Position numbers and translations under genes: made by a program. Under the pieces are notes generated by a model. It had not been told where the DNA came from. It was given only the letters and a program-made list of their open reading frames with translations, and did no database searches. Of a stretch of 64,000 nt of DNA, positions 40,866 to 49,779 are shown piece after piece (within the stretch, counting starts at the first letter, position 1; each line of letters starts with the position of its first letter). The stretch is from Acidimicrobiaceae bacterium (lineage in GTDB: Bacteria; Actinomycetota; Acidimicrobiia; Acidimicrobiales; Aldehydirespiratoraceae), in assembly GCA_009844405.1 (NCBI GenBank), contig VYBO01000046.1:21244-85243 (forward strand), read 5' to 3'.

Positions 40866-43115
40866 GTGTCAGATGAGGGCCTGACCGTCTTCAACGGTCG
40901 CTACGAGTTGCTCCGCCGCATCGCGCGCGGCGGGATGGCCGACGTCTACCTGGCCCGGGACGCGTCGCTCGACCGGCAGGTGGCGGTGAAAGTCCTGTTC
41001 CCCGAGTTCGCCAATGATCCGAGCTTCGTCGAGCGCTTCCGCCGGGAGGCGAAGGCCGCGGCCAACCTGAACCACCCCAACATCGTCGGCATCTACGACT
41101 GGGGTCAGGAGCAGGGCACCTACTACATCGTCATGGAATACGTGGTGGGCCGCAGCATGGCCGACGTGATGCGCTCCACCGGTCGTCTCAGCCCCGACCG
41201 GGCCGCAGAGATCGCGTCCGACGTGGCCGAAGCGCTCAGCAGCGCCCACAACGCCGGGCTCGTGCACCGCGACGTCAAGCTCGGCAACATCATCGTCAGC
41301 GACGACGGCCAAGTGAAGGTGGCCGACTTCGGCATAGCCACCGCCCTGGCCCGAAGGACCGGCGACAACCTCACCCATATCGGGTCGGTCATGGGCACGG
41401 CCACCTACTTCTCGCCCGAGCAGGCCCAGGGCAAGGCCCTCGACGGTCGCAGTGACCTGTACTCGCTCGGGGTCGTGCTCTACGAGATGATCGTGGGCAA
41501 GCCCCCTTTCACCGCCGACACCTCGACCGCGGTGGCCGTCAAGCACGTGCAGGAGCGTCCGCTCGCCCCGTCGATGCTGGGCGTGAGCATCGTGGAGTCC
41601 CTGGAGGCCATCATCCTCAAGCTGCTGGCCAAGAACCCGGCCAACCGCTATCCCAAGGCGGAGGACCTGCGCGCCGACCTTCAGCGTTACCTGGCCGGCG
41701 CCCACAGCATCCCGACTCGTACCGGCCAGTCGCCCCCGGTCCGGACGGGCCAGTCGCCCAGGGTCCGGACAGGCCAGTCGCCCCGGGTCCGGACGGGCCA
41801 GTCGCCCCGGGTCCGGACGGGCCAGTCGCCCCGGGTCCGGACGGGCGAGCGTCCTGCGACCGGATCGCAGACGCTGCCGGCCCCGGTGGCAGTCCGGCCG
41901 CGCACCGGTCCGGTCGCCACCGCTCCCCCGCCCAGCGGCGGTCCGCCCACCGGGCCCCGCGCCCAGGTGCCCGCCGCGCCAGGGCCGGGACCGGGGCCTC
42001 CGCCCCAGTACGTGCCACCGGCCTACTACTACGAGGAGGTCCACCGATCCGACGGATGGAAGCGGACGGCGCTCATGTTCTTCGGTCTGGTGGTGCTCGT
42101 GGTCGCCCTCGTCTTCCTGGGCTGGACCTTCTACGATTCGCTGGGCCTGGGCGACGACAACGGGCCCGCAGAGCCGACCACCCCCGAGAGCGTCGCGCTG
42201 ATCGAGGTGCCCGACGTGTCCGGGTTCAGCTACGGAGAGGCGGATGCCCAGCTGCGGGCCCTCGGGTTGCAACCGGAGCCGAGCTACGAGGTCGACACGG
42301 GCGTGCCCGAGAACACGGTGTTCGCCCAGAGCCCGCTCGCGGGCCAGCGGATCGAGGAGGGCGCCACGGTGGCCCTCACTGTCAGCCAGGGCGAGATCCC
42401 GAGGGTCCCTCCCGTGCGGGGCCGCAACCGTGTCGATGCCACTGAGATCCTTCGGGACGCGGGCTACGAGGTCATCGTGATCCAGGGCACCAGCCAGGCC
42501 GAGGCGGGCATCGTGGTGGGCCAGGAGCCCTCCTCGAAGACCGAGCTCGCGCTGGGCGAGGCGGTGACCATCACGGTCTCCACCGGGCCGGGGCAGATCT
42601 TCGTGCCCGACGTGCGGGGCCAGACACTGATCCAGGCCATCCAGACCCTGGCCGACCAGGGGTTCCGCGTGGCTGAGCGGCGCGAGCCTTCGGCGACGGT
42701 CCCGGAGGGCGAGATCATCGAGACCGATCCGCTCCAGGGGTTCCCGGTGGCTGTCGGCCTGGAGATCTACATCATCGTCTCGGACGGTCCTCCGCTGGTG
42801 GCCATCCCCGACGTCGAGGGCCTGCTGTTCGACACCGGGAAGCTGGCCATTGAACGGGACGGGCTCGTCATCGGCATCGTGGCGTTCGAGCCGGTCGAGC
42901 CGGGATCGTCGGATGTGGGCCGGATCCTGGCCCAGACGCCGCCCCCCAACCTCGAAGTGTCGGCTGGGACCCCAGTGGACGTCGTGGTGGGCGAGTCGGC
43001 CGAGACCGAGGGCGATCAGATCGGGCCGGAGCCGCCCGAGGGCGAAGGCGGCGAGACCGAGGGCATCGAACCGTCCGGCGCGATCCCGCCCGAGGAGCCC
43101 GACGAGACCGGCTGA
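40866..43115 (+). CDS. PknB-like Ser/Thr protein kinase with PASTA repeats
   Basis: 749 residues. Kinase domain 13-275 with ARGGMADVYLA, the ATP lysine K42 (VAVKVLF), HRDVKLGN (134-141), DFGIATA and TATYFSPEQAQG. Then a juxtamembrane linker holding five copies of an eight-residue unit RTGQSPRV, one membrane helix at about 400-422 (MFFGLVVLVVALVFLGWTF), and four PASTA domains (about 442-715) starting VEVPDVSGFS, IPRVPPVRGR, IFVPDVRGQT and VAIPDVEGLL. PASTA domains sense cell-wall fragments. The tail is Glu/Pro-rich. Works with the adjacent phosphatase. Confidence 0.93.
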   Translation: MSDEGLTVFNGRYELLRRIARGGMADVYLARDASLDRQVAVKVLFPEFANDPSFVERFRREAKAAANLNHPNIVGIYDWGQEQGTYYIVMEYVVGRSMADVMRSTGRLSPDRAAEIASDVAEALSSAHNAGLVHRDVKLGNIIVSDDGQVKVADFGIATALARRTGDNLTHIGSVMGTATYFSPEQAQGKALDGRSDLYSLGVVLYEMIVGKPPFTADTSTAVAVKHVQERPLAPSMLGVSIVESLEAIILKLLAKNPANRYPKAEDLRADLQRYLAGAHSIPTRTGQSPPVRTGQSPRVRTGQSPRVRTGQSPRVRTGQSPRVRTGERPATGSQTLPAPVAVRPRTGPVATAPPPSGGPPTGPRAQVPAAPGPGPGPPPQYVPPAYYYEEVHRSDGWKRTALMFFGLVVLVVALVFLGWTFYDSLGLGDDNGPAEPTTPESVALIEVPDVSGFSYGEADAQLRALGLQPEPSYEVDTGVPENTVFAQSPLAGQRIEEGATVALTVSQGEIPRVPPVRGRNRVDATEILRDAGYEVIVIQGTSQAEAGIVVGQEPSSKTELALGEAVTITVSTGPGQIFVPDVRGQTLIQAIQTLADQGFRVAERREPSATVPEGEIIETDPLQGFPVAVGLEIYIIVSDGPPLVAIPDVEGLLFDTGKLAIERDGLVIGIVAFEPVEPGSSDVGRILAQTPPPNLEVSAGTPVDVVVGESAETEGDQIGPEPPEGEGGETEGIEPSGAIPPEEPDETG
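41721..41840 (+). repeat. 24-bp tandem repeat, five units, in the kinase linker
   Basis: Units of the type ACGGGCCAGTCGCCCCGGGT-CCGG in a row, nearly identical at DNA level, encoding RTGQSPRV. A partial sixth unit follows. In-frame copy number change would alter linker length only. Confidence 0.9.
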
Positions 43116-43130
43116 GGCTGGCTGTTGTCG

Positions 43131-43709
43131 CTAGCGGCAGCGGGCGAGGAAGTTGTCGAGCAGGTCGCGGCCCGCGTCGGTCAGCACCGACTCCGGGTGG
43201 AACTGCACTCCCTCGGTCGGGTGGCGCCGGTGCCGCAGACCCATCACCAGGCCCTCGTGGCAGGTGGCGGTGACTTCCAGCACGGGTGGCACCGAGGCGC
43301 GCTCGACGATCAGCGAGTGGTAGCGGGTGGCGGTGAAGGGGTTGGGCAGGCCCTCGAACACCCCCGAGCCGTCGTGCTCGATGACCGACGTCTTGCCGTG
43401 CATCACAGCCGGAGCCCGGGTCACGGCCCCCCCGAATGCCTGGCCGATGCACTGCATCCCCAGGCACACTCCGAAGATGGGCACCGAGCCGCTCATCGAG
43501 GCCAGCAGATCGTTGCTCACACCCGCGTCGTCGGGTGTCCCGGGTCCGGGGCTGATCAGGATCCCGTCGGGCTCCAGCACCTGCAGGTCATCGACGGTGA
43601 CCGCATCATGCCGGTACACCAGAGGCTCAGCCCCCAACTCCCCCAAATGCTGCACCAGGATGTAGACGAACGAGTCATAGTTGTCCACAACCGCGATCCG
43701 AGTCCCCAC
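43131..43709 (-). CDS. Anthranilate/aminodeoxychorismate synthase glutamine amidotransferase
   Basis: 192 residues, class-I amidotransferase. Visible are VVDNYDSFVYILVQHL, GILISPGPGTPDDAG, the nucleophile in IFGVCLGMQCIGQAFGG and the His-Glu of VQFHPESVLT. The family supplies ammonia for anthranilate (TrpG) or 4-amino-4-deoxychorismate (PabA); the synthase subunit is not nearby, so the choice stays open. Converges with the kinase gene, 15 bp apart. Confidence 0.88.
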   Translation of the reverse strand: MGTRIAVVDNYDSFVYILVQHLGELGAEPLVYRHDAVTVDDLQVLEPDGILISPGPGTPDDAGVSNDLLASMSGSVPIFGVCLGMQCIGQAFGGAVTRAPAVMHGKTSVIEHDGSGVFEGLPNPFTATRYHSLIVERASVPPVLEVTATCHEGLVMGLRHRRHPTEGVQFHPESVLTDAGRDLLDNFLARCR

Positions 43710-43784
43710 CTCCAGAACGCTACCGGCACGACGTGATCAGCAAGACCGGAAGCGCACCCCGGGCAGGCCGCCGGCCGGAACTGC

Positions 43785-46007
43785 TCAGCTGCCAGCGGAG
43801 TCGCGAGCCTCGACCGCCTCCAAGACATGCAGAGCGATATCGGCGACCTGTACAGAATCCTCCGACACACCCGCAGCCCGCACTCCGTCGTCCATCATGA
43901 TGTAGCAGAACGGGCAGGCGGTGGCGATGCGCGACGCCCCCGTGTCGAGCAGTTCCCGGGACCGCTCGTCGTTCACCTTGGTGCCGATCGTCTCCTCCAT
44001 CCACATGCGGGCCCCGCCCGCGCCGCAGCACATGCCCTTGGTGCCGTTGCGGGGGGCCTCCACCAGGTCGATGCCGCCGAGCGAGCCGAGCACCCGCCGG
44101 GGAGCGAGGTACACGTCGTTGTGGCGTCCCAGGTAGCAGCTGTCGTGGTAGACGACCCTCTCCGCAAGAGCCGCCCCTTCGAGGTCCAGGCGGCCCTCGG
44201 CCACCAGCGCCTCCAGGAACTGGCTGTGGTGGACCACCTCGTAGTGCCCGCCGAGTTGCGGGTACTCGTTGGCCAGCGTGTTGAAGCAGTGGGGGCACTG
44301 GGTGACGATCTTGCGCACCCCCATCGAGTTGAGGGTCTCGATGTTGGCCGACGCCAGCATCTGGAACAGGTACTCGTTGCCTGAGCGCCGGGCCGAGTCG
44401 CCGGTGCAGTTCTCGGCCGGGCCGAGGATGGCGAAGTCCACGCCGGCCCGCTCCATGAGCTGGGCCATGGCCCGGGCCACCTTCTTGTTCTTGTCGTCGA
44501 ATGACCCCGCGCACCCGACCCAGTACAGGTACTCGGCGTCCAGCGGGTCGCCGCCGGACAGGACCCGCACGCCGTCGAGGTCCCGGGCCCAATCGGCCCG
44601 CTCGGTCTGGCTGAGCGACCACGGGTTGGACGAGTTCTCCATGCCCCTGAAGGCCTGGCCCAGCTCCGAGGGGAAGTCGCTCTCCATCAGGGTGAGGTAG
44701 CGGCGCATGTCCAGGATCTTGTCGAGGATCTCGATGTTGACCGGGCAGATCTCGTCGCAGGCCCGGCACGACGTGCAGGCCCACAGCTCCTCGTCGGTGA
44801 CGGGGCCGCGGCCCTCGCCGTCGGGGTGTTCTATGTGCTCGAACATCCAGTTGGCCGGCACCTCGACGGTCTCCTCACCGCTGCTTAGGGGCGGCGACGT
44901 GGGCGGGCTGCCGGTGAGGGCCATGACCTCGCCCGTCTTGAGCACGATCTCCCGAGGATCCAGGGGCTTGCCGGTGGCGTGGGCCGGGCACACCGAGGTG
45001 CAGCGGCCGCACATGGTGCAGGCGTCGGTGTCGAGCAGCTGCTTCCATGAGAAGTCCTCGATCACCGAGGCGCCGAACGCCTCCAGCTCGGTGTCGCCCT
45101 CCACCAGGTCGGGCATGGGCCGCATGGCGCCCTTGGGCCGGTCGCGGTGGCGCAGGTACATGTTCAGAGGCGACGTGAACATGTGGCGCAGCATCGTCGT
45201 CGGCAGGATCACCAGGAACGCCATGAAGGCGACCACGTGGGCCACCCACCACGCCTGATGCCAGCCGTGCACTGCGCCTGAGGTGTCGACGAGGGTGGCC
45301 AGCGGGTAGCCGATGAAGCTCCAGCGCTCGTGGTCGGGCAGCCCGTCGGCTGCGATCCTGAAGGCCTCCGCACCGAAGCCGGTCACCCCGATGGCCAGCA
45401 TCACCCCGCCGATGACCGCGTGCTCGGGCCGGGTCTTGATGCGGATGCGGTACGGCCGCCAAGCCGGCGGGCCGAAGCGGCGCAGGATGGCCCACAGCAT
45501 CCCGATCACGAACACCAGCCCGGCTGCGTCGCCCACCGCGGAGTAGGCCCGGTACACGTCGCCGTGCAGGAACTTGGCTCCGTCCGGCAACTGGTGGTGG
45601 ACCTCCAGGGTGGTGGTCACCCCCAGCAGCACCAGGAAGCTGAAGTAGATGAGCGAGTGCATCACGCCCGCGCCCGGCTCCCGCAGCAGGGTCTGCATAT
45701 AGACGCCGGCCCGGAAGTCGGCCATGCGGTGCTTGGCGTTGTGCACCGTGGTGCGGCGGTTGTCGGGCCGGCCCCGTTCCCAGTTCTTGACCCGGTTGGC
45801 GAACAGGACCGCACCGTACACCAGCAGTATCGGGATGACGGTGTAGAAGGCGGCCTTCAGCGGAGCCGGGATGTTGCCGAAGACCTCGCGGGTGACGGGG
45901 GAGTCACTGCGGAAGCCGGTGATCCCGGCGACGATCCCCGACAGGGCGGTGAACAGCGCGATGGCGACACCGAGCGCGACGACGATGTGATGGGGCTTGA
46001 TCCGCAT
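43785..46007 (-). CDS. EtfD-like membrane iron-sulfur oxidoreductase
   Basis: 740 residues. Six or so N-terminal membrane helices (NarI-like, to about 300) are followed by two ferredoxin-type motifs, CTMCGRCTSVCP and CTSCRACDEICPV, and two CCG domains including CPHCFNTLANEYP, YHDSCYLGRHN, MCCGAGGARMW and ACPFCYIMM. This plan matches mycobacterial Rv0338c/EtfD, which passes electrons from the electron-transfer flavoprotein to menaquinone. It could receive electrons from the two dimethylglycine-type dehydrogenases as well as from acyl-CoA dehydrogenases. Start ATG 46007 (MRIKPHHIVVALG); an upstream in-frame ATG is possible. Confidence 0.82.
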   Translation of the reverse strand: MRIKPHHIVVALGVAIALFTALSGIVAGITGFRSDSPVTREVFGNIPAPLKAAFYTVIPILLVYGAVLFANRVKNWERGRPDNRRTTVHNAKHRMADFRAGVYMQTLLREPGAGVMHSLIYFSFLVLLGVTTTLEVHHQLPDGAKFLHGDVYRAYSAVGDAAGLVFVIGMLWAILRRFGPPAWRPYRIRIKTRPEHAVIGGVMLAIGVTGFGAEAFRIAADGLPDHERWSFIGYPLATLVDTSGAVHGWHQAWWVAHVVAFMAFLVILPTTMLRHMFTSPLNMYLRHRDRPKGAMRPMPDLVEGDTELEAFGASVIEDFSWKQLLDTDACTMCGRCTSVCPAHATGKPLDPREIVLKTGEVMALTGSPPTSPPLSSGEETVEVPANWMFEHIEHPDGEGRGPVTDEELWACTSCRACDEICPVNIEILDKILDMRRYLTLMESDFPSELGQAFRGMENSSNPWSLSQTERADWARDLDGVRVLSGGDPLDAEYLYWVGCAGSFDDKNKKVARAMAQLMERAGVDFAILGPAENCTGDSARRSGNEYLFQMLASANIETLNSMGVRKIVTQCPHCFNTLANEYPQLGGHYEVVHHSQFLEALVAEGRLDLEGAALAERVVYHDSCYLGRHNDVYLAPRRVLGSLGGIDLVEAPRNGTKGMCCGAGGARMWMEETIGTKVNDERSRELLDTGASRIATACPFCYIMMDDGVRAAGVSEDSVQVADIALHVLEAVEARDSAGS

Positions 46008-46211
46008 GGCGGGCGCGACACTACTCGCCGCGCCCCGGTCAGGGCGGGGAAGGCGATGCTCGGCCCCGTCAGTCTTGAGCGGCACCAGCCGGGTCGGCGC
46101 CTGACCCAGAACGCGGCTGATGGGCCTCTGTTAGGTCTGACTCGGATCTCCTCTCAGCAACTCACCGCACCACCCTCACGACTCTGACCCGTTCGGCCCA
46201 TGGGTGCTGGG

Positions 46212-46958
46212 TCAGCCAGTGTTCTCGTGCCCAGGCGTCGCGTGAGCGACACACTCCGCGGTGGCCACCAGCAGCGTGTGCTCGATGAACAGGTCTTCCT
46301 CGTCCGCGCTGAACTGGGTGCCCAGCGCCGTTGTCAACAGCTTTGCCCACAACTCGCGCTTGATCGCGACCTCGGGCTGGGAGCGGTTTGCCCGATATAG
46401 AGCATTCAACGTGGCACGTTCGAGTTCATGGCCAGGACTGTCCGCTCCGAGCTGGTCAGCAATCGCCTGCCGAGTCGGAGCGATCTGCTCCTCGGTCGTC
46501 AACACCGACCCGAGCCACCTCACCAGCGCCTCAACATTCGGTGCTGCCGGGTCCACGTGATGCTCAGCGACAGCAACCAGGCCACCTTCGCCATGGTGGA
46601 ACAGATGCCAGTCCCGGCCGTCGGTGACGATCCCCACATAGCGCTGCCCGAGGCTGCTGCTCTTTGCTTCCACGTAGTCAGCAAGCTGCGTTGCCGCATC
46701 TTTCAGCGACCCCTGCGGAGCCAGGTTGCGCTTCACCTCGATGACGGTGCGGCCCATCTCAATGTCGATACGGCGACGGTCAGCGAGCGGAGATTCCAGC
46801 TTGACATCGAGCACGTCACCTTCGGTGAGGTTCAACCCCGCCGCCAGCAACAGCATCCGCACATCGGACTGCACCGTCGCTTCGCTGCGGCCCTTCAGCG
46901 AACGGTTCGCGAGGCGCTCTGCTAGCTCACGAAGATCGATCCAGCCTTCTGTAGCCAC
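46212..46958 (-). CDS. Truncated restriction-type nuclease N-terminal domain
   Basis: 248 residues. The first 150 residues resemble the N-terminal nuclease part of large fused restriction-modification enzymes: SEATVQSDVRMLLLAAGL and RRIDIEMGRTVIEVKRNL, a PD-(D/E)xK-like D...ExK. A helical part ends IEHTLLVATAECVAHA, where full-length relatives continue into a methylase; here the frame stops after ten more residues and no methylase domain follows. It is probably the remnant of a larger gene, although a stand-alone nuclease cannot be excluded. Confidence 0.6.
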   Translation of the reverse strand: MATEGWIDLRELAERLANRSLKGRSEATVQSDVRMLLLAAGLNLTEGDVLDVKLESPLADRRRIDIEMGRTVIEVKRNLAPQGSLKDAATQLADYVEAKSSSLGQRYVGIVTDGRDWHLFHHGEGGLVAVAEHHVDPAAPNVEALVRWLGSVLTTEEQIAPTRQAIADQLGADSPGHELERATLNALYRANRSQPEVAIKRELWAKLLTTALGTQFSADEEDLFIEHTLLVATAECVAHATPGHENTG

Positions 46959-47022
46959 GGAGCGACTCTACGCGAGGTGCATCCCCCCCAACCACGTCAC
47001 CTCGGCCCCTTGGCTTGCCATG

Positions 47023-47083
47023 CGATGATCGGCGCTGGTCACCACTGTAGTCTTAATCCCATGGTCTGCGGTTCCGATCATCG
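47023..47083. promoter_or_regulatory. 10-bp inverted repeat pair flanking a start region
   Basis: CGATGATCGG at 47023-47032 and its exact complement CCGATCATCG at 47074-47083, 41 bp apart; the second arm touches the ATG at 47084. TCTTAAT between them resembles a -10 box. Operator pair or mRNA hairpin. Confidence 0.5.
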
Positions 47084-47920
47084 ATGAGCACGGAAGGACT
47101 GCCGGACTTCGAAGCGCCGCCTGTGGTCGAGACCGTCTTGGCGGTTCGGTTTCGCGATGTCCCGGGCCTTGACGCGCCGCGCCTGGTGAAATTCTGGGAC
47201 GATTGTCTCTCGACGGACCTGCCGGTGATCGAGGAGCGGCCGCCCTACGACGCGCCGGTCGAGCAGTTCGGCCAGGACAGCGGGACATCCGCGGTGGCAC
47301 TGCGGATCGGGGCTTCCGTCCCCTCACCCCGGTTCTTCTGCTCCAGCGGGAACGACCTCGTCCAGCTTCAACAGGACTGGTTCGCCTACAACTGGCGAAA
47401 GACTCCCGAGAACCCCGACTACACCCGGTACGAGAAGGGTCGGGCGAAGTTCGAGCGCTGGCTGACGGAGTTCGGCTTCTACGTCCGAGAGGCGCTTGGT
47501 GCCGGACTGGTGCCGACCCAGTGCGAGGTCACCTACATCAATCACATCCCGCTCACGGCCGAAGACCTTGACGGGGGACCGTTCGGTGCCATCCTGCGCG
47601 ACGTCCAGCCACGCTACGGTGCTTTTTTGCCCTCGCCGGAGACATCAAGGCACGCGTCGGCCTACCTGATCCCCGGGACCGAGGGATCACCCATGGGCCG
47701 CCTCCATGTGGCGGTCGATCGAGCGTGGGCTGGCGAGGAGCGCCAACCGATCGTCTTGTTGAGTCTCACCGCGCGGGGCGCACCGCGAGGGAGCGAGGTC
47801 TCAGCGGTGCTCGAGTTCCTCGACCTGGGCCGCCGGTGGGTAGTCAAGGGATTCTTGGACATGACAACGGCTGCATTCCACCGTCGCTGGGGCTTGCACC
47901 CCGATAAGGAGGCAACATGA
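47084..47920 (+). CDS. TIGR04255-family protein
   Basis: 278 residues. The opening PDFEAPPVVETVLAVRFRDV, then DLVQLQQDWFAYNWRKTPEN and YTRYEKGRAKFERWL fit the TIGR04255 family, whose function is unknown and which is scattered among accessory regions. The second half has strands (CEVTYINHIPL, RLHVAVDRAW, PIVLLSLTARG) and ends GFLDMTTAAFHRRWGLHP. It is the first of three genes on the plus strand; its stop overlaps the next ATG (ATGA). Confidence 0.72.
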   Translation: MSTEGLPDFEAPPVVETVLAVRFRDVPGLDAPRLVKFWDDCLSTDLPVIEERPPYDAPVEQFGQDSGTSAVALRIGASVPSPRFFCSSGNDLVQLQQDWFAYNWRKTPENPDYTRYEKGRAKFERWLTEFGFYVREALGAGLVPTQCEVTYINHIPLTAEDLDGGPFGAILRDVQPRYGAFLPSPETSRHASAYLIPGTEGSPMGRLHVAVDRAWAGEERQPIVLLSLTARGAPRGSEVSAVLEFLDLGRRWVVKGFLDMTTAAFHRRWGLHPDKEAT

Positions 47921-48387
47921 CACTGGCCGAGCCCGCCGTCTTCAGCGTGGCCTCACCGGCTTCTTCCTTGGATGAGTCGGAGTTGACGCTGCAGAGGATG
48001 CACTTCGCCCTTCCCGGCTCCCTAGCGGTGTCGTCCTCCTGGCTCCATGCCGTCGACGTCGAAGTCAAGGAACTGCTGTTGTTGTCCGAGGGGTGGGACG
48101 GCGCGGTGGCCTACCCGGTGTCCGCCGAGGCAGTCGACCGCGCTCGCCGATTGCTGGCTGAGATCGGTGCCGCCCTGCCTGCGCTGCCACGTCCGACGGT
48201 GACACCGTCGATCGATGGCTGTGTCGTCCTTGAGTGGCATTCGTCTGAGCGTCACATCGACTTCACCGTCGGACGCGATTCGATAGAGGTCTTCTACGAG
48301 GATGACAAGCAGGACGTGGGCTGGGATGGACCGCTCACCCGTTCCCCTCTCGATCCGCTTGCCTTTCTCTCGGTTCACAGCTGGTAG
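47917..48387 (+). CDS. Unknown protein, second gene of the TIGR04255 cassette
   Basis: 156 residues, not recognised. LLLLSEGWDGAVAYPVSAEA looks like the strand-helix start found in small proteins of accessory operons; later SIDGCVVLEWHSSERHIDFT and VGRDSIEVFYEDD form β strands. Probably soluble. ATGA overlap with the TIGR04255 gene shows they are translated together. Confidence 0.65.
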   Translation: MTLAEPAVFSVASPASSLDESELTLQRMHFALPGSLAVSSSWLHAVDVEVKELLLLSEGWDGAVAYPVSAEAVDRARRLLAEIGAALPALPRPTVTPSIDGCVVLEWHSSERHIDFTVGRDSIEVFYEDDKQDVGWDGPLTRSPLDPLAFLSVHSW

Positions 48388-48402
48388 GCGGCTCGCGGAT
48401 AC

Positions 48403-48855
48403 ATGCCGGGCGGGAGCCCCTACGAGGACGACCTGGTCGGCATTCTGCCGACCGCACGTCTGCTCCGACGGATCAATCCGAGATTCTGCGACTGGAACAC
48501 TCTTGACGCAGAGGGAAACCCTCGGGTGACCCGACAGGCCGTCCAGTTCTACACGGAGGAGATGGCTGCCAGGGTCGGCTGTCCGGGGCCCGCGCTCTCG
48601 GTGATCGTCGAGTCGCTCGCCGATCCGCTGGAGGTGCTGCGTGGGCGCTATGCGGGTGACGGGTTGGCGAGCATCACGGCAGATGTGATTCGCGGTGAAG
48701 CCAGCGAGCGCGGAATCCAACTCTGGCCGACCCCTTGGGAGCCGGCTCACGCGGTGGTATTCCGCACTGACGGAGGCAGGGATCTTCCCAAGAGTGTCAA
48801 ACAACGGCTGGCAGAGCATCTGAGCAAGAACTGGGTCACGCCGCCAAGGCGCTAG
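48403..48855 (+). CDS. Unknown protein, third gene of the TIGR04255 cassette
   Basis: 150 residues, not recognised. It begins MPGGSPYEDDLVGILPTARL and contains FCDWNTLDAEGNPRVTRQAV, ending PKSVKQRLAEHLSKNWVTPP. Fifteen bases after the second gene and on the same strand, so it completes a three-gene unit. Confidence 0.65.
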   Translation: MPGGSPYEDDLVGILPTARLLRRINPRFCDWNTLDAEGNPRVTRQAVQFYTEEMAARVGCPGPALSVIVESLADPLEVLRGRYAGDGLASITADVIRGEASERGIQLWPTPWEPAHAVVFRTDGGRDLPKSVKQRLAEHLSKNWVTPPRR

Positions 48856-48874
48856 GGCTGCAAATCAACCGGCG

Positions 48875-49645
48875 TCAGGGTAGAGAAGGGCGTGAGGCCT
48901 GGGCGGCCACCTCGGCGGCCGCGGCGGCAGCGGCGACAGGATCGAGGGCCCGCTCCAGGGGGTGCTTGGGCTCGGTCGGGAACATGTCGGAACCCAGCAC
49001 GTAGTGCAGGGGCATCCCGGTGGGAATGTTGAGGGCACCGATGTCGTCGTCGGAGATGCCGTCCAGGTGCTTGGCCAGGGCGCGGAGGCTGTTTCCGTGG
49101 GCCGAGACCATCAGCGTGTGGCCGCTGCGCAGGTCTCCGACGATGGCGTCCTGCCAGTAGGGCAGCAGCCTGGCCAGCACGTCCTTGAGGCTCTCGGTCA
49201 GCGGCACGAGCCCGGGATCGAGGTCCGCGTATATCGGCGAGCCATTGGGGTTGAACTCGTTGTCGCTCCGGATGGGCGGCGGCGGGGTGTCGAAGCCCCG
49301 GCGCCACCGCTGCAACTGCTCGTCGCCGTGGGCCTCGCGGGTGGCCGCCTTGTCCAGCCCGGTCAGGTCGCCGTAGTGGCGCTCGTTGAGCCGCCAGCTC
49401 CTGCGAACCTCCAGCGAGCCGAGGCCGAGGTCGTCGAGCACGATTCTGGTCGTCTCCGTGGCCCGTTCCAGGACTGACGTGTGTACCGCGGTCGGCATCA
49501 GACCGGCGGTGGCCAGCATCTCGGCGGCCCGGTGGGCCTCGGCTCGACCGGCTTCGTTCAGTCCGCAGTCGTACCAGCCGGTGAAGAGGTTCTTGTCGTT
49601 CCAGGTGCTGCGGCCGTGGCGAAGAAGGATCAGGTCGTGAGCCAT
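48875..49645 (-). CDS. gpmA: 2,3-bisphosphoglycerate-dependent phosphoglycerate mutase
   Basis: 256 residues. Glycolytic/gluconeogenic mutase. The phospho-histidine is in LILLRHGRSTWN; other conserved parts are FTGWYDCGLNEAGRAEAHRA, TSVLERATETTRIVL, RLNERHYGDLTGLDKA and VSAHGNSLRAL with the second His. The start is ATG 49645 (MAHDLILL); the longer frame reaches into the dnaK operator. The C-terminus has an Ala-rich tail of about 25 residues. Confidence 0.94.
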   Translation of the reverse strand: MAHDLILLRHGRSTWNDKNLFTGWYDCGLNEAGRAEAHRAAEMLATAGLMPTAVHTSVLERATETTRIVLDDLGLGSLEVRRSWRLNERHYGDLTGLDKAATREAHGDEQLQRWRRGFDTPPPPIRSDNEFNPNGSPIYADLDPGLVPLTESLKDVLARLLPYWQDAIVGDLRSGHTLMVSAHGNSLRALAKHLDGISDDDIGALNIPTGMPLHYVLGSDMFPTEPKHPLERALDPVAAAAAAAEVAAQASRPSLP

Positions 49646-49679
49646 GGCTGCCCAAGGTACCCGGCTCGGCTCCGAGAAA

Positions 49680-49700
49680 GTTGATAAGAACAGACTCAAG
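49680..49700 (+). promoter_or_regulatory. HAIR-like operator (HspR site)
   Basis: GTTGATA, seven bases, then ACTCAAG. The right arm is an exact match to the HAIR half-site and the left arm matches CTTGAGT at four of seven positions. It lies 80 bp upstream of dnaK, and the HspR regulator is encoded in the same operon. Confidence 0.6.
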
Positions 49701-49779
49701 TTTTTGTGCAAATGGGAATGAACTTCGCTACTCTGTGCGTTCTAGGTTAGGCAAGACATAAGTGAAAGGAAGCCTCACC

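Noticed and set aside
41721-41840. CRISPR-like array
   Set aside because: Units are directly adjacent, in frame, inside a kinase gene; there are no spacers.
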